From: Candidatus Danuiimicrobium aquiferis
Lineage (GTDB): Bacteria; Omnitrophota; Omnitrophia; Omnitrophales; Danuiimicrobiaceae
Assembly (NCBI GenBank): GCA_001804285.1
Contig: MHFR01000069.1
Location: 1 to 43,220, forward strand
Direction of reading: 5' to 3'
DNA: 43,220 nt
The position numbers and the translations under genes are program-made. Below the pieces are notes generated by a model that had not been told where the DNA came from, made no database searches, and saw nothing but the letters and a program-made list of their open reading frames with translations. Below are positions 17,204 to 26,456 of the stretch, piece by piece; position 1 is the stretch's first letter; each line of letters begins with the position of its first letter.

Positions 17204-18423
17204 TTTTTTGCAATCGTCGTTTCGGAAAGTATTTTTTTCTGAACTAATTCCAGTAATGGCCGATCGGGAGTAACAAGCAATGTTTTACAATCTGCAGCAT
17301 CACCTGCTTGTTGATCTCGGATGTCGTCACCGATGAAATAAGTGTCCGTCAAATCCAACCGGAAATCACGCTGAGCCTGAAATAACATCCCAGCCCGCGG
17401 TTTGCGGCATTCGCAACCCGCATCCCAACCGTGAGCGCAGTAATAAATAGCGTCGATTTTAGCGTTCATCTCGGATAACTCTTTTTTTATTTGTTCATGA
17501 ATTTTCAAAAGATCTTCCTCCGTCATAATGTCGCGAGCGATGCCCGCCTGGTTGGTAACAATAATGACAAGGAAACCCGATTGATTCAGCAAACGAACCG
17601 CTTCCTTCGCCCCGGGCATCCATTTAAAATCGCGCATTGTTTTTACATATTCCGCTTTTGGCGGTTTTTCATTTAAAACACCGTCCCGATCTAAAATAAC
17701 GGCGGGCCTTCGTCGAAGAAAGGCTTCTGTCTCAGGTAGTCTATCAATCGATCCAACACTGTAATATCGATGATCGGTGACATAAGCTGAAAGCTCGCGT
17801 TTTTCAACGAGATAAGGAAACACTGTTTTTTCGAAATTAACATTCTGGTTGGGTAAAAGTTCTAAAATATCTTTTCTCATAATTGCAAAACCGATATCTA
17901 TTCCACTCAAATTTTCCGATGCCCGGTTTTTATCGTAACAAATGATCATTTTGTCGTCTGAAACTAAAACGTTGTCTCTCGTATAATGATCTTTGTTGCT
18001 ATAAATTGTCAGTTGGCAACGAGCTGGTATGTGACAGTATTGGTTCCAAACCCGCTCCATGTTTAAAGGCCAATAGTTGTCACAATACATAAAAAGAAAA
18101 CAGGGATCCATTTGGTGTTCAGCTAACTTCATACGCCTGCCCGTTTCGTTTTCAATATCACTTATCGAGTAATCAATCTTCAGTCCGATTTTAGTTCCGT
18201 CTCCAAAATAATTCTGAATGACATGAGGCAGATATCCCAGCAGTAACAAAATCTGTTTAAATCCCTGACTTTTTAAATGCAACAAAAGATGCTCGAGAAA
18301 AGGTTTCCCCTGAAACTGAAGCATGGGTTTTGGCATTGTGTCTGTTAATGGTTTGAGTCTTTCCCCTTTCCCGCCAGCCAGTATCACTGCCTGGGTCGGT
18401 TTTTCAAATCGCATTACTGACAT
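17200..18423 (-). CDS. fused sugar-1-phosphate nucleotidyltransferase (HddC type) and GmhB-type phosphatase
   Basis: A 407-residue two-domain enzyme. Residues 1-235: LAGGKGERLKPLTDTMPKPM is the nucleotidyltransferase signature, with MYCDNYWPL as the metal-binding Asp region. Residues about 240-400: VILDRDGVLN (HAD nucleophile DxD), VTNQAGIA, a zinc loop YYCAHGWDAGCECRKP and FIGDDIRDQQAG, as in D-glycero-D-manno-heptose 1,7-bisphosphate 7-phosphatase. Together they catalyse the two last steps to GDP-heptose (or a close analogue) in one chain. The start is set at 18423 (AAGAGA six bases upstream). A longer frame reaching 18585 would run back through the end of the SDR gene and starts with non-homologous sequence. 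Confidence 0.88.
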   Translation of the reverse strand: MSVMRFEKPTQAVILAGGKGERLKPLTDTMPKPMLQFQGKPFLEHLLLHLKSQGFKQILLLLGYLPHVIQNYFGDGTKIGLKIDYSISDIENETGRRMKLAEHQMDPCFLFMYCDNYWPLNMERVWNQYCHIPARCQLTIYSNKDHYTRDNVLVSDDKMIICYDKNRASENLSGIDIGFAIMRKDILELLPNQNVNFEKTVFPYLVEKRELSAYVTDHRYYSVGSIDRLPETEAFLRRRPAVILDRDGVLNEKPPKAEYVKTMRDFKWMPGAKEAVRLLNQSGFLVIIVTNQAGIARDIMTEEDLLKIHEQIKKELSEMNAKIDAIYYCAHGWDAGCECRKPRAGMLFQAQRDFRLDLTDTYFIGDDIRDQQAGDAADCKTLLVTPDRPLLELVQKKILSETTIAKK

Positions 18424-18460
18424 ATAAATTCTCTTAAATCTTTCCTGGTTGAAACCATAT

Positions 18461-19300
18461 TCATAATATTGAATTCTCGTATGGTGCCGCTTTACAAAAT
18501 GAAAAATAACGTCCATCCCCGTGGAAAAAGCAGCCATTTGGTCCGCCCGCGGGATGAGCGAGTAAACGCAATGCCATGGGCACAATGCTATACGGACTTT
18601 CCTTTGCCCCTTGATTCATCTCGGTCCGCGCTTCCCCCGCCACCAGCACATTCATCTGTATATCTTTATCCGGCCACATGTTAGCATATTCGGCCGCCAT
18701 ACTTGAAGCGAGATTATTCAACGCGGCTTTTGAAATATTATAGGGACCAAATCCGGGAGTAAATGCCCACCCGGCTTCTGAACTCATAAACAGCACACGG
18801 AGCGACCTCGCTTTTATCATATGAGAAAATATCGTTCGGGTGATTAACCAATGCGCTCTCACATTGGTATTCATCATTTTATCCCAATCTTCGATGGAAC
18901 CTTCGAATAACGGATTTGCAATATCTCCCCGGGCTGGGATTGCGGCATTATTAATGAGACCATACAAGGAATTACACTTCTCCGTCACAATTTGACACGC
19001 AGCTTTAATTTGATTGAAATCGGTAATATCCGCAGGAACCAGACAACATCCATCAACAGAAATATTCAGCCGAGCCATTTCATCAATTGTTTCTTGAAGT
19101 TTTTGCTTGCGTCTTCCGGTTAAAAAAACTTGTGCGCCGGCAGCGACTAATGCAATCGCAAGACACCTGCCGTATCCGGTTCCGGCCCCCGTAATCCAGA
19201 AGCTTTTCCCCTGAAGATTTCCCCACCGTTTCTCGCTCAACCCAAATAGATGCTTTTTCCATTGCTCGGGCTCTATATCTAAAAGCAGGCGCGTAGTCAT
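18461..19300 (-). CDS. short-chain dehydrogenase/reductase
   Basis: A 279-residue classical SDR: TGAGTGYGRCLA at about 37-48 (TGxxxGxG cofactor site), NNAAIPARG, a Ser in LFMSSEAGW, and the catalytic YNISK. The catalytic set is complete, unlike two other Rossmann enzymes in this locus. It lies 4 bases after the radical SAM gene upstream and before the nucleotidyltransferase fusion, so it may reduce or oxidise a sugar or a radical SAM product. The substrate cannot be read from sequence. Confidence 0.85.
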   Translation of the reverse strand: MTTRLLLDIEPEQWKKHLFGLSEKRWGNLQGKSFWITGAGTGYGRCLAIALVAAGAQVFLTGRRKQKLQETIDEMARLNISVDGCCLVPADITDFNQIKAACQIVTEKCNSLYGLINNAAIPARGDIANPLFEGSIEDWDKMMNTNVRAHWLITRTIFSHMIKARSLRVLFMSSEAGWAFTPGFGPYNISKAALNNLASSMAAEYANMWPDKDIQMNVLVAGEARTEMNQGAKESPYSIVPMALRLLAHPAGGPNGCFFHGDGRYFSFCKAAPYENSIL

Positions 19301-19304
19301 ATGG

Positions 19305-20915
19305 TCAAGACGCCTTTTTTCTTATTTTTTCAACCACCTTTGAAGCAAAGCTCCCGATGGCTACACCATTTTTATGTAATTTTTTGCAAATTTTATTTAA
19401 GCGCTCGACCCTCACCTTCTGGTCGATATACGGATCTTCACTGAACCACAATGCCTCGGGAATAGAAGTGGGATGCTGGCGCAAAAGACTTTCTTTCTTT
19501 TCCCGGAAACGGATTTTATATTTGTCCGAATTCCGGAAATATTCACTTCCTGCGGCAAGGATCAAGGTGTTCATACTTTCCACCAGATCGATATAACTCC
19601 GCAGATTCGTCATATGCGAAATGGATTCCTCGACATCATCATCCGTTTCACCGGGCACGCCGATAACGATATTGACCGCCGTAAAAATTCCGCTATCATG
19701 ACAATCTTTCAAATTTTGATAAACACTCTCCATCGTGTAACCCTTGCACTGTAATTTAAGCGTATTCGTTGACCAGCCGTCGACACCAAAACGCAAATGA
19801 GTAAAACCTGCTTTATGTAAATGCTCGAAATATTCTTTCGTATTGCGTTTATCAATGCGAAGCTGCCCCACCAACCTGACTTTGAGCTCGCGCTTGATTA
19901 TTTCAGAACAAATCTCAAATAGATTCTGATGATCGCCATTCACATCGCTTTCGTTAAAATGAAAAGTATGCATACTAAACTTTGTCCAGTACTCCATTTC
20001 ATCTACGACATTCTTCGGACTGCGTTTCCGGAACGGAAAACATTCGGCACAGAAACGGCACTTGCTCCAATTGCAGCCACGACTCCCCGTAATCGGAATC
20101 AGATGTTTGCGATCAAATGTTTGATAATAAAATTGCGGAACCCATTCATATTTTGGAAATTCAAGCGAATCCAAATCCCGAAAAAGAGGAGCAGCTTCAA
20201 ACTCTCTACTCGGAGAATCAAACTTTGATACAACACCGGGTAAATCTTTCGGCCTTTCTCTCCGGATGATCGCCTGCACCAATGATTTGATGACAGGTTC
20301 AGCCTCGCCAATCACCATATAATCATAATCCTGAAAAACCTGAGGACCGACGTAAGGATAAACGCAGTCATAACCCCCGGCAATCACAACTATGTTGACG
20401 GCTTGCTCTTTTAATTTCTTAACGAAACGGCTTGCAAGCCTTCTATTAAAGCCGTTTAAAGAGATACCCACAGCCTTTGGCTTCTGCTCAACAATTTGCC
20501 TGATAATATCTTCAATCTGAGGCCAAAAATAATCGATGAAATCGTCCTTCGCCCATTCAGCCTCGGACGTATTATCCCACGGATCCTCCACCATTAATCG
20601 GCCGGACGGCATATAAATTTTATTCCGCTTATTGAGTATTTTTTGAGAATGATATCGATGATAGAAAATAATATTCACATCGATCGTCTGACACTTGACT
20701 CCGGAGTCTTTAAGTAAATTATGGACATAAGCCAGCCCATTCGGCATCAGCGGCATATAACGCGCCGGCAATTCCAACAAGAGAAAATCAAGATCAGCCT
20801 CAACAACGATCTCTGGAATTTCAATCGGATAGAGAGACAGCTTTAAAGCCGGTACTCGGAAAAAAAACTTTTCGTATATTTTTTTTAAGAATGCTTTAAA
20901 CACGGTTCGTTTCAT
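19305..20915 (-). CDS. B12-binding radical SAM enzyme with Cx4CxxC cluster motif (2 of 3)
   Basis: A 536-residue protein. Residues about 40-230 form a cobalamin-binding domain (PNGLAYVHNLL, GISLNGF, VIAGGYD, VIGEAEP). The radical SAM cluster motif is SRGCNWSKCRFC: Cys281, Cys286 and Cys289, spaced Cx4CxxC rather than CxxxCxxC. That spacing is known in some B12 radical SAM subfamilies. GVDGWST and IVIGVPGETDDD follow in the barrel. An N-terminal basic/hydrophobic stretch may be a peripheral anchor. It overlaps the preceding methyltransferase gene by 20 bases, and the SDR gene follows within 4 bases, suggesting joint action. Confidence 0.83.
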   Translation of the reverse strand: MKRTVFKAFLKKIYEKFFFRVPALKLSLYPIEIPEIVVEADLDFLLLELPARYMPLMPNGLAYVHNLLKDSGVKCQTIDVNIIFYHRYHSQKILNKRNKIYMPSGRLMVEDPWDNTSEAEWAKDDFIDYFWPQIEDIIRQIVEQKPKAVGISLNGFNRRLASRFVKKLKEQAVNIVVIAGGYDCVYPYVGPQVFQDYDYMVIGEAEPVIKSLVQAIIRRERPKDLPGVVSKFDSPSREFEAAPLFRDLDSLEFPKYEWVPQFYYQTFDRKHLIPITGSRGCNWSKCRFCAECFPFRKRSPKNVVDEMEYWTKFSMHTFHFNESDVNGDHQNLFEICSEIIKRELKVRLVGQLRIDKRNTKEYFEHLHKAGFTHLRFGVDGWSTNTLKLQCKGYTMESVYQNLKDCHDSGIFTAVNIVIGVPGETDDDVEESISHMTNLRSYIDLVESMNTLILAAGSEYFRNSDKYKIRFREKKESLLRQHPTSIPEALWFSEDPYIDQKVRVERLNKICKKLHKNGVAIGSFASKVVEKIRKKAS

Positions 20916-21987
20916 TCTGTTTGATTGCGTTAGAAATCTTCAAAATTTGCTGTGCGATTTTCACAAGTGACGCACCCAAAACGAAATAGCCCTGTTCTGT
21001 CCATGTTTTCAGAATCTCTTCATCGACCGTCAGAAGATCTGCCGGTCCGGCAGCCTGAGATACTGCAACGATCTTATCGCCCATTCTGACAAGATTATAA
21101 CCCTGATAAGATCCTATCAGCACAGGCAGAAAACGGATCGGTTCTTTTAATTTTCCGAACAATCCTTCAAGGTTCTCGGCAAAGACAACTTCCTGATGAC
21201 CACGGACAGCCTCATTTCGGATATCTACATCAGGAAAATGCCCCGGGACCACATAGACTTTCTTTCCATACCGATAGATTACGTTTTTCCCACTATAACC
21301 GATTGGCGGAACCGCGGCCTGTCTCCTATCTTCAATATCAACAAATTCAAGACTTGTCGGTTCCCACATATCTGTGACACCTTTAGAACGAACGCTCCAG
21401 ATACTATGATTAATTGAATAATTCTGGAAAAAGCGGCCGACAGCTAAAACAGTACCGCAATGTACTGTTTCATACGCGTCTTTATTTTTTCCAAACTCGA
21501 GAAATGTTTTTTCAAAATCGTTGATTCTTCCCTCGCAATCATGTCCGCAAAAAATTCCGCCCTTCAGAACTAGAGGACTGTAACTTTTCAAAGTGTTTCT
21601 CACGGCATCATAACGATGGTCGCTGTCGAGATAAACCAGATCAAACATTTTTTGTTTCAAAAAATGCACCACTGTTTCAGAAGTTGTGCGGATAGGAATG
21701 ACGGCATCCTCCAATCCTGCATGCTTGATCCTTTCCCAGAAAATCGAAAAAATATCGTTGTTTTTTGCAAACCAGGACAAATCCGATTCATCGCTGCCTT
21801 TCCACCAATCGATACACAACAGTTTCCCGCTCATTTTTTTCGCAACTGCACCCAAAATGAGAGCGGAATCTCCGCACCAGCTTCCAACTTCCAAAAACCA
21901 GCAATTTCGCTTAGCGGCAGCACGAGCCAAAGTCTGCAGGACGATTTCCTGTTCTTTAGATACAAATTGATTTACCCAAGGTTCCAT
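20896..21987 (-). CDS. class I SAM methyltransferase with two C-terminal copies of a small repeated module
   Basis: A 363-residue protein. Residues 1-185 are a Methyltransf_24-like domain: FLEVGSWCGDSALI as motif I, LVYLDSDHRYDAV and GGIFCGHDC as in rhamnosyl O-methyltransferase or cephalosporin-hydroxylase relatives. Two similar modules follow, about 229-281 (YSGKNVIYRYGKKVYVVPG) and 289-350 (YQGYNLVRMGDKIVAVSQ, then GPADL). The second resembles a segment in the Wzt protein encoded at 26457-28034. The modules may bind glycan or a protein partner; that is inference. GAGGTGG precedes the ATG. Likely role: O-methylation of the glycan or of a nucleotide sugar. Confidence 0.8.
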   Translation of the reverse strand: MEPWVNQFVSKEQEIVLQTLARAAAKRNCWFLEVGSWCGDSALILGAVAKKMSGKLLCIDWWKGSDESDLSWFAKNNDIFSIFWERIKHAGLEDAVIPIRTTSETVVHFLKQKMFDLVYLDSDHRYDAVRNTLKSYSPLVLKGGIFCGHDCEGRINDFEKTFLEFGKNKDAYETVHCGTVLAVGRFFQNYSINHSIWSVRSKGVTDMWEPTSLEFVDIEDRRQAAVPPIGYSGKNVIYRYGKKVYVVPGHFPDVDIRNEAVRGHQEVVFAENLEGLFGKLKEPIRFLPVLIGSYQGYNLVRMGDKIVAVSQAAGPADLLTVDEEILKTWTEQGYFVLGASLVKIAQQILKISNAIKQNETNRV

Positions 21988-22028
21988 ACCACCTCATTCA
22001 CCTATGCATTAAGCCTCACAAAAGAATG

Positions 22029-22901
22029 TTACGCAGTGGGCCGAATTGCCAGAACAGCCCTGTTTTTTACATTGCAAAATAAATCGGGTATTCCGTCTTT
22101 GTGATTTGAAATTTCATATATTTGCGTAAAACCCATCAATTCAAGCGATTTATAAAGAAGCTTAACGGACGGTCTGATAAGATTATCAAAACAGAACGGA
22201 AATTTATCATGTCTGTAATATTTATTAGGCTCTCCATAAATAATACGATAGTCATCGTCATCTGTTATGAGGGTCCAAATAAAAATGGCCTTTCGTGCGA
22301 TCGACCCTAAAAAGCTCAGATGTCGCAACGCATCGCTCAGATGGCATAAAACCATCATAGAGATAGCCACATCATACTTTTCACTGGATGAAATAGAAGC
22401 GTTCACCAGTTCATATCCCAAAGGAATAAAAGAGGCATTCGTGCCAAGAATTTCGTTCAGTAATTCGAAGCTTTCGGTATAATTTTCGCGATCGTACCCA
22501 ACCGATTTGTTTGCGCCACGCAAAGAAAAACTTACAGGGAAATATCCCGAATTACAACCAATGTCCGCAAATGTTGTTTTGGAAACATTCCCGATGTGTT
22601 CACATATTTCATCAATAAAATGATTATATGTAATGCGTAATTTTTCATTCGCCTTTTCAAATTCATGCGCATTGTCGTTTGAAATGATAAATCGCTTCAT
22701 ATCCGGACTCGCAAGTAATTGATGATCAATGGTTGGCCAATATACTAATCCAGCTCCTTCTTTCCCTGTCACAAATTCAAAACCAACTCCGGTTTGAAGA
22801 TCTTCGGCAAATATATATGGTTGATAATTAATTAGTCCTTTGGTAACTAACTTTTGGGCTCTTTCAATCTGTTTCTTCTTTATCATAGGAATGAAATTCA
22901 T
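22029..22901 (-). CDS. class I SAM methyltransferase
   Basis: About 290 residues. Motif I is FADIGCNSGYF near residue 115, followed by SVGYDREN and VAISMMVLCHLSDALRH (acidic loop and post-II region). The N-terminal ~100 residues are family-specific and not recognised. The ATG at 22901 begins one base after the stop of the ankyrin-radical SAM gene, which decides the start against a longer frame reaching 22997. Glycan or lipid-carrier methylation is the likely role. Confidence 0.78.
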   Translation of the reverse strand: MNFIPMIKKKQIERAQKLVTKGLINYQPYIFAEDLQTGVGFEFVTGKEGAGLVYWPTIDHQLLASPDMKRFIISNDNAHEFEKANEKLRITYNHFIDEICEHIGNVSKTTFADIGCNSGYFPVSFSLRGANKSVGYDRENYTESFELLNEILGTNASFIPLGYELVNASISSSEKYDVAISMMVLCHLSDALRHLSFLGSIARKAIFIWTLITDDDDYRIIYGEPNKYYRHDKFPFCFDNLIRPSVKLLYKSLELMGFTQIYEISNHKDGIPDLFCNVKNRAVLAIRPTA

Positions 22902-22902
22902 A

Positions 22903-24777
22903 TTATTTTTCTTTACCAACTCCCTCGTGTTTTTCCACCATTCTCCCTTTCCTGTTGGCCTCTTTCCAAAATCTGTAAATATTATAAAGATCAACAATCT
23001 TATCCTTAAATAAGGGATCTCTTAATGTTGCCAAAAATTCTTCGTGCTCAGGATGTGAAGGCGATGCTATATCTATTCCTCTGAATCGATCCGGCGCAAA
23101 ACAACCCCAATTTGTTATACGGCTAAACGTCACTTGATCGCATCCAAGCGTTTTGCCCATCTCAACAAACTTTTTCATCTCCAGATAGTTTGCTTTTTGC
23201 ACAACCATATTGATTAAAAATTTATCAATCCGTTTTTTCTGTCTTAAATTAGAAAAAAATTGCAAATTAATCATCAGGCTTTGAAAGTCACCTCCCTTTC
23301 GAAGTTTCTGATAAGTAGAAGCATCTACGGCGTCAATTGAAACGTGAATTTCTCTGATCATCTCAGCAAGAGCGGAAAATTCAAACCACACCTTTTCCGT
23401 AAAAAGCATGCCGTTTGTGAGCATGACAAGTCTTAAACCCGGATAATCTCTTGAGTTAATAGACTGCAAGATCTCTCTGCAATGTGAGCTCGCGATAAAT
23501 TCGCCGCTGCCTGATAACATCAGGTATTTAACGCGTTTGAGAATCGGCATAACAACTCGTTCTTTAATAGTCGATAGACGTTTCTGTTCTTCGGCATTCG
23601 CCGTAAACTTCTTCGTACGGCATGAAGGGCAAGCATAATTACAGGACAAATCATGTCCAAGTACATATTCACGCGGATACGACGCCAACAAAACCTTTCT
23701 ATTGTCCAGTATCTCCCGAAAAAAAGGCTCCTTAATATCTTTTTTTTCCGGCAGTGAGCCGTCCTGTATTCTAGGGCAAAGTAATCTGCTACAATATTTA
23801 TAATCCCCGTCAATCACAGAACGCCTGATCTCTTGCGCAGACTCAGAATCCCATATTTCTTCCCAGCTTTGCGTATTAATATTTCCGATAGGCCGAGGAA
23901 GCCAAGATGGGCAACAGACATAAACATGGCTGTCAACATTCGAGATAAAGCGTTCGAAAGGCCTGCTACAGAAACGCTTTTGCAATTCGAAATCACTGAT
24001 CACGGCTGTTGGATTCTGTTTCTTTCGATATGCCCTATCCAACAAGCTGTGTGTATATAAATTTAACTGATTCATCGAATACGCTATTTCAAGATGAAAT
24101 AAAGCTTCGTCGACTCCCTCGGCGGTTCCATCGTTGAGCATCGCTTCACCAAGCGTGATATGCATAAATTCGAAAAAAGGATAATTCTTCAAAAAATAAC
24201 GCAAAAATAAAACTTGTTCATGGCTGTTATTGCTATGTTTTCCTAAACAATTAAGAATCCTTTTCTTTCTAAACAAGGAATTTGAATCTTCTGGATATGT
24301 CTCGTCTCCAGCATTCGCCTCCGTTTCGACAATCCGTAAGAGATCAGAGATAATTTTGCAATCAACACCGTCCTTGCATCCATCTCTTTCCGAACCGGAG
24401 TAAATGTAAGCGGCTTTTATACCTGCCGAACACTCCTCCGAAAAAAGCTTTAAGGCTGGCACATTTTTCGTCGCAATCAGATGTTCTAACGCATAGGTTT
24501 GATCGGCTCCGGAAGCTATTAACAGTCTCGCTGCTACACGTTGACCTTTGGTGAAGGCCGCTACAAGACTGCTCTGTTGAGCATCATTTTGATGTTCAAT
24601 ATCAGCACCGTGATCAAGGAGCAAGCGCATGATTGGAATGTCGCCGACGGCAGAAGCGCGGATTAGGGGAGAGCTTCCATTCTCATCCTTCATTTCAAGG
24701 TTTATCCCCCCTCTAATCAATTGCTTTATTTCCTCAGTAGCGCCTCGCGCAACTGCTTCAAATAGAAATTTATTCAT
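22903..24777 (-). CDS. ankyrin-repeat plus SPASM-like plus radical SAM fusion protein
   Basis: A 624-residue protein. Residues 1-115 hold ankyrin repeats (GSSPLIRASAVGDIPIMRLL; LLIASGAD). Residues about 160-255 are helical and TPR-like. At 270-335 is a Cys-rich SPASM-like region (Cys270, Cys288, Cys289, Cys329, Cys334; VYVCCPSWLPRPIGNI) placed before the radical SAM core. The core starts at DLSCNYACPSC (Cys379, Cys383, Cys386), followed by MLSGSGE and HVSIDAVD. Twitch/SPASM radical SAM enzymes act on peptides, proteins or sugars. The ankyrin part suggests docking to a protein partner. Its start lies 33 bases beyond the stop of a second, smaller SPASM radical SAM gene, so the two probably work together. 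Confidence 0.8.
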   Translation of the reverse strand: MNKFLFEAVARGATEEIKQLIRGGINLEMKDENGSSPLIRASAVGDIPIMRLLLDHGADIEHQNDAQQSSLVAAFTKGQRVAARLLIASGADQTYALEHLIATKNVPALKLFSEECSAGIKAAYIYSGSERDGCKDGVDCKIISDLLRIVETEANAGDETYPEDSNSLFRKKRILNCLGKHSNNSHEQVLFLRYFLKNYPFFEFMHITLGEAMLNDGTAEGVDEALFHLEIAYSMNQLNLYTHSLLDRAYRKKQNPTAVISDFELQKRFCSRPFERFISNVDSHVYVCCPSWLPRPIGNINTQSWEEIWDSESAQEIRRSVIDGDYKYCSRLLCPRIQDGSLPEKKDIKEPFFREILDNRKVLLASYPREYVLGHDLSCNYACPSCRTKKFTANAEEQKRLSTIKERVVMPILKRVKYLMLSGSGEFIASSHCREILQSINSRDYPGLRLVMLTNGMLFTEKVWFEFSALAEMIREIHVSIDAVDASTYQKLRKGGDFQSLMINLQFFSNLRQKKRIDKFLINMVVQKANYLEMKKFVEMGKTLGCDQVTFSRITNWGCFAPDRFRGIDIASPSHPEHEEFLATLRDPLFKDKIVDLYNIYRFWKEANRKGRMVEKHEGVGKEK

Positions 24778-24810
24778 TTTATTCTCGTTATACTATAAAG
24801 TCATTTTTTA

Positions 24811-25536
24811 CTACTGAATCCAAATACAATGTTTACAAAGCTCGTACGGCGGTTTATGCCTGATAGAATCGAATTCCCATATCTTGCCTAAATTATGGTA
24901 CTGCTTAAAATCCCAGCAACAGGCATTAACCCTGCCATCCCATGCAACAATAAATTTATCCTCTTTAATAAATAAACATTCCTGCGCACGTTTTTCGGCT
25001 TCAGGATAGATCACACGGTAATCAGTAAGATAACCTGCCCAATTAGAAATGTTATCCTTGTGAAACATGTCTCTCGACAAACCACAGGAAATCGCTGTTA
25101 ATTCCTCTCGCGTATTATCAACATCCGCATAGATGTACAATGAATTTTTCAGCCCCCTATTCCATTCAACAATTTCCTTATACTTGAAACAGGACTGAGG
25201 AGTATGCAAAGAAACTTGAATCCATTTCAAACCATTTAAGGCCAAATTTTGAAGCAGTTTTTTCGTCATTAGAAGACCGTTCGTATGAAAGCCTAAATTT
25301 AGACTGCCATTATATTCTATCGCTAGTTTAACGTATTCGAGAAAATCAGGATGCAGGATCGACTCCCCACGCCAGTTTAGTTCCAAGTAGCCATTGCAAT
25401 ACTTTAACGATTCCAAAAAAGTCGCGCGATCCATATAACCCATTGGCACCTCAACATGTCCATTCGGACAGTGATCGCACTTTATGTTACATTTGTTCGT
25501 GAGCTCGATCGCAACAACAGTATGTGTAAGCGGCAT
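24811..25536 (-). CDS. radical SAM/SPASM protein
   Basis: A 241-residue radical SAM protein. The cluster motif LTNKCNIKCDHC (Cys16, Cys20, Cys23) lies very close to the N-terminus. LNWRGES, GFHTNG and WIQVSLHT mark the barrel strands, and the C-terminus has a SPASM-like Cys set (NACCWDF, then LCKHC six residues from the end). It is short, so the barrel is minimal. It starts 23 bases after the sulfotransferase-like gene. The substrate is unknown; a sugar dehydrogenation or epimerisation, or a protein modification, is possible. Confidence 0.82.
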   Translation of the reverse strand: MPLTHTVVAIELTNKCNIKCDHCPNGHVEVPMGYMDRATFLESLKYCNGYLELNWRGESILHPDFLEYVKLAIEYNGSLNLGFHTNGLLMTKKLLQNLALNGLKWIQVSLHTPQSCFKYKEIVEWNRGLKNSLYIYADVDNTREELTAISCGLSRDMFHKDNISNWAGYLTDYRVIYPEAEKRAQECLFIKEDKFIVAWDGRVNACCWDFKQYHNLGKIWEFDSIRHKPPYELCKHCIWIQ

Positions 25537-25559
25537 GGGAAATTTCCTGACAATTCAGT

Positions 25560-26453
25560 TTAGACAAAAGAGAAATCGTAATGCAATTTATTATACATCG
25601 CGGGGAAATTATATTTTTGAGCGACAAAGTGGAACGCATCACGCATCCAGTCCTGCCATGAAAAATATGTAGCGATGGCACTCTTTTCTTCTGAAAGGAC
25701 GTTAAGCCTTCCTTGAAAATATATTTCCGCCAAATAATTGGAATCCATTCTTAAGCTCCCGTGAGAAATAATGTTAAACATCCAGCAAAAAACCTCAGGC
25801 TCTTTTGTCAGCCTCTCCATAGGAATGCTAACTATATCTGTCTTTAGATCAAGAGCGTCATTGAATGGCACCAAACACAACGCATAAAGAAAAAGTGTGT
25901 CATTAGCGGAAAAATTTATTTTACATCTATCTTTTAAATAATTCATCAGCTCTTTGTCCACCACGTCTCGCGCGTAATCGTTAACTTTGTTACGGAAATA
26001 CATATTATGCATAAGTTCATAGTGAAACCTGTTTTTGAATGACTCGATTCGCGTAACCGGATGGCGGATCAGATTCACGACGTTTAATTTTGATTGGATC
26101 ATGTTACTATTGATCATTATCTTCACAGAATTTGCGCTATAAGCATGCACATTACCATATATCTTCGCCCTTCCTAATTGCCTAACACCCTCCAAAACTT
26201 TTTCTATCGGTGTTTTTAGAAATGTATCTAAATTTCTGTGCATCTCAAGCACGAGATTATCCGAAGGACTATCCTCTTTACCGGGCAATACAGGTGGATA
26301 TATTGGTCCATGAGAACAGACGATGTCGGGATGTTCGTTAAGTTTTTTTGCAATCCAAAATGTTGCTGTTCTACCATAAGATGTGATTAAAAAAAAATTC
26401 TCTCCTGTTTTACTGGCCGTCGTCCCCGACAATTTCATTGTCACATCATTCAT
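25560..26453 (-). CDS. sulfotransferase-family protein
   Basis: A 297-residue protein. ITSYGRTATFWIAKKL at about 23-38 matches the 5'-phosphosulfate-binding loop of PAPS sulfotransferases, and VNLIRHPVTRIESFKNRF near residue 135 matches the 3'-phosphate-binding RxP...S region. It would transfer sulfate from PAPS to a hydroxyl of the glycan in the cytosol. No PAPS-synthesis genes are in the window, so the donor must come from elsewhere. It sits 3 bases after the wzt stop, which suggests it decorates the exported chain, possibly at its end. Confidence 0.75.
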   Translation of the reverse strand: MNDVTMKLSGTTASKTGENFFLITSYGRTATFWIAKKLNEHPDIVCSHGPIYPPVLPGKEDSPSDNLVLEMHRNLDTFLKTPIEKVLEGVRQLGRAKIYGNVHAYSANSVKIMINSNMIQSKLNVVNLIRHPVTRIESFKNRFHYELMHNMYFRNKVNDYARDVVDKELMNYLKDRCKINFSANDTLFLYALCLVPFNDALDLKTDIVSIPMERLTKEPEVFCWMFNIISHGSLRMDSNYLAEIYFQGRLNVLSEEKSAIATYFSWQDWMRDAFHFVAQKYNFPAMYNKLHYDFSFV

Positions 26454-26456
26454 GTT

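Noticed and set aside
21616-22104. A 162-codon plus-strand frame
   Set aside because: It is antisense to a well-supported methyltransferase and has no recognisable motif.
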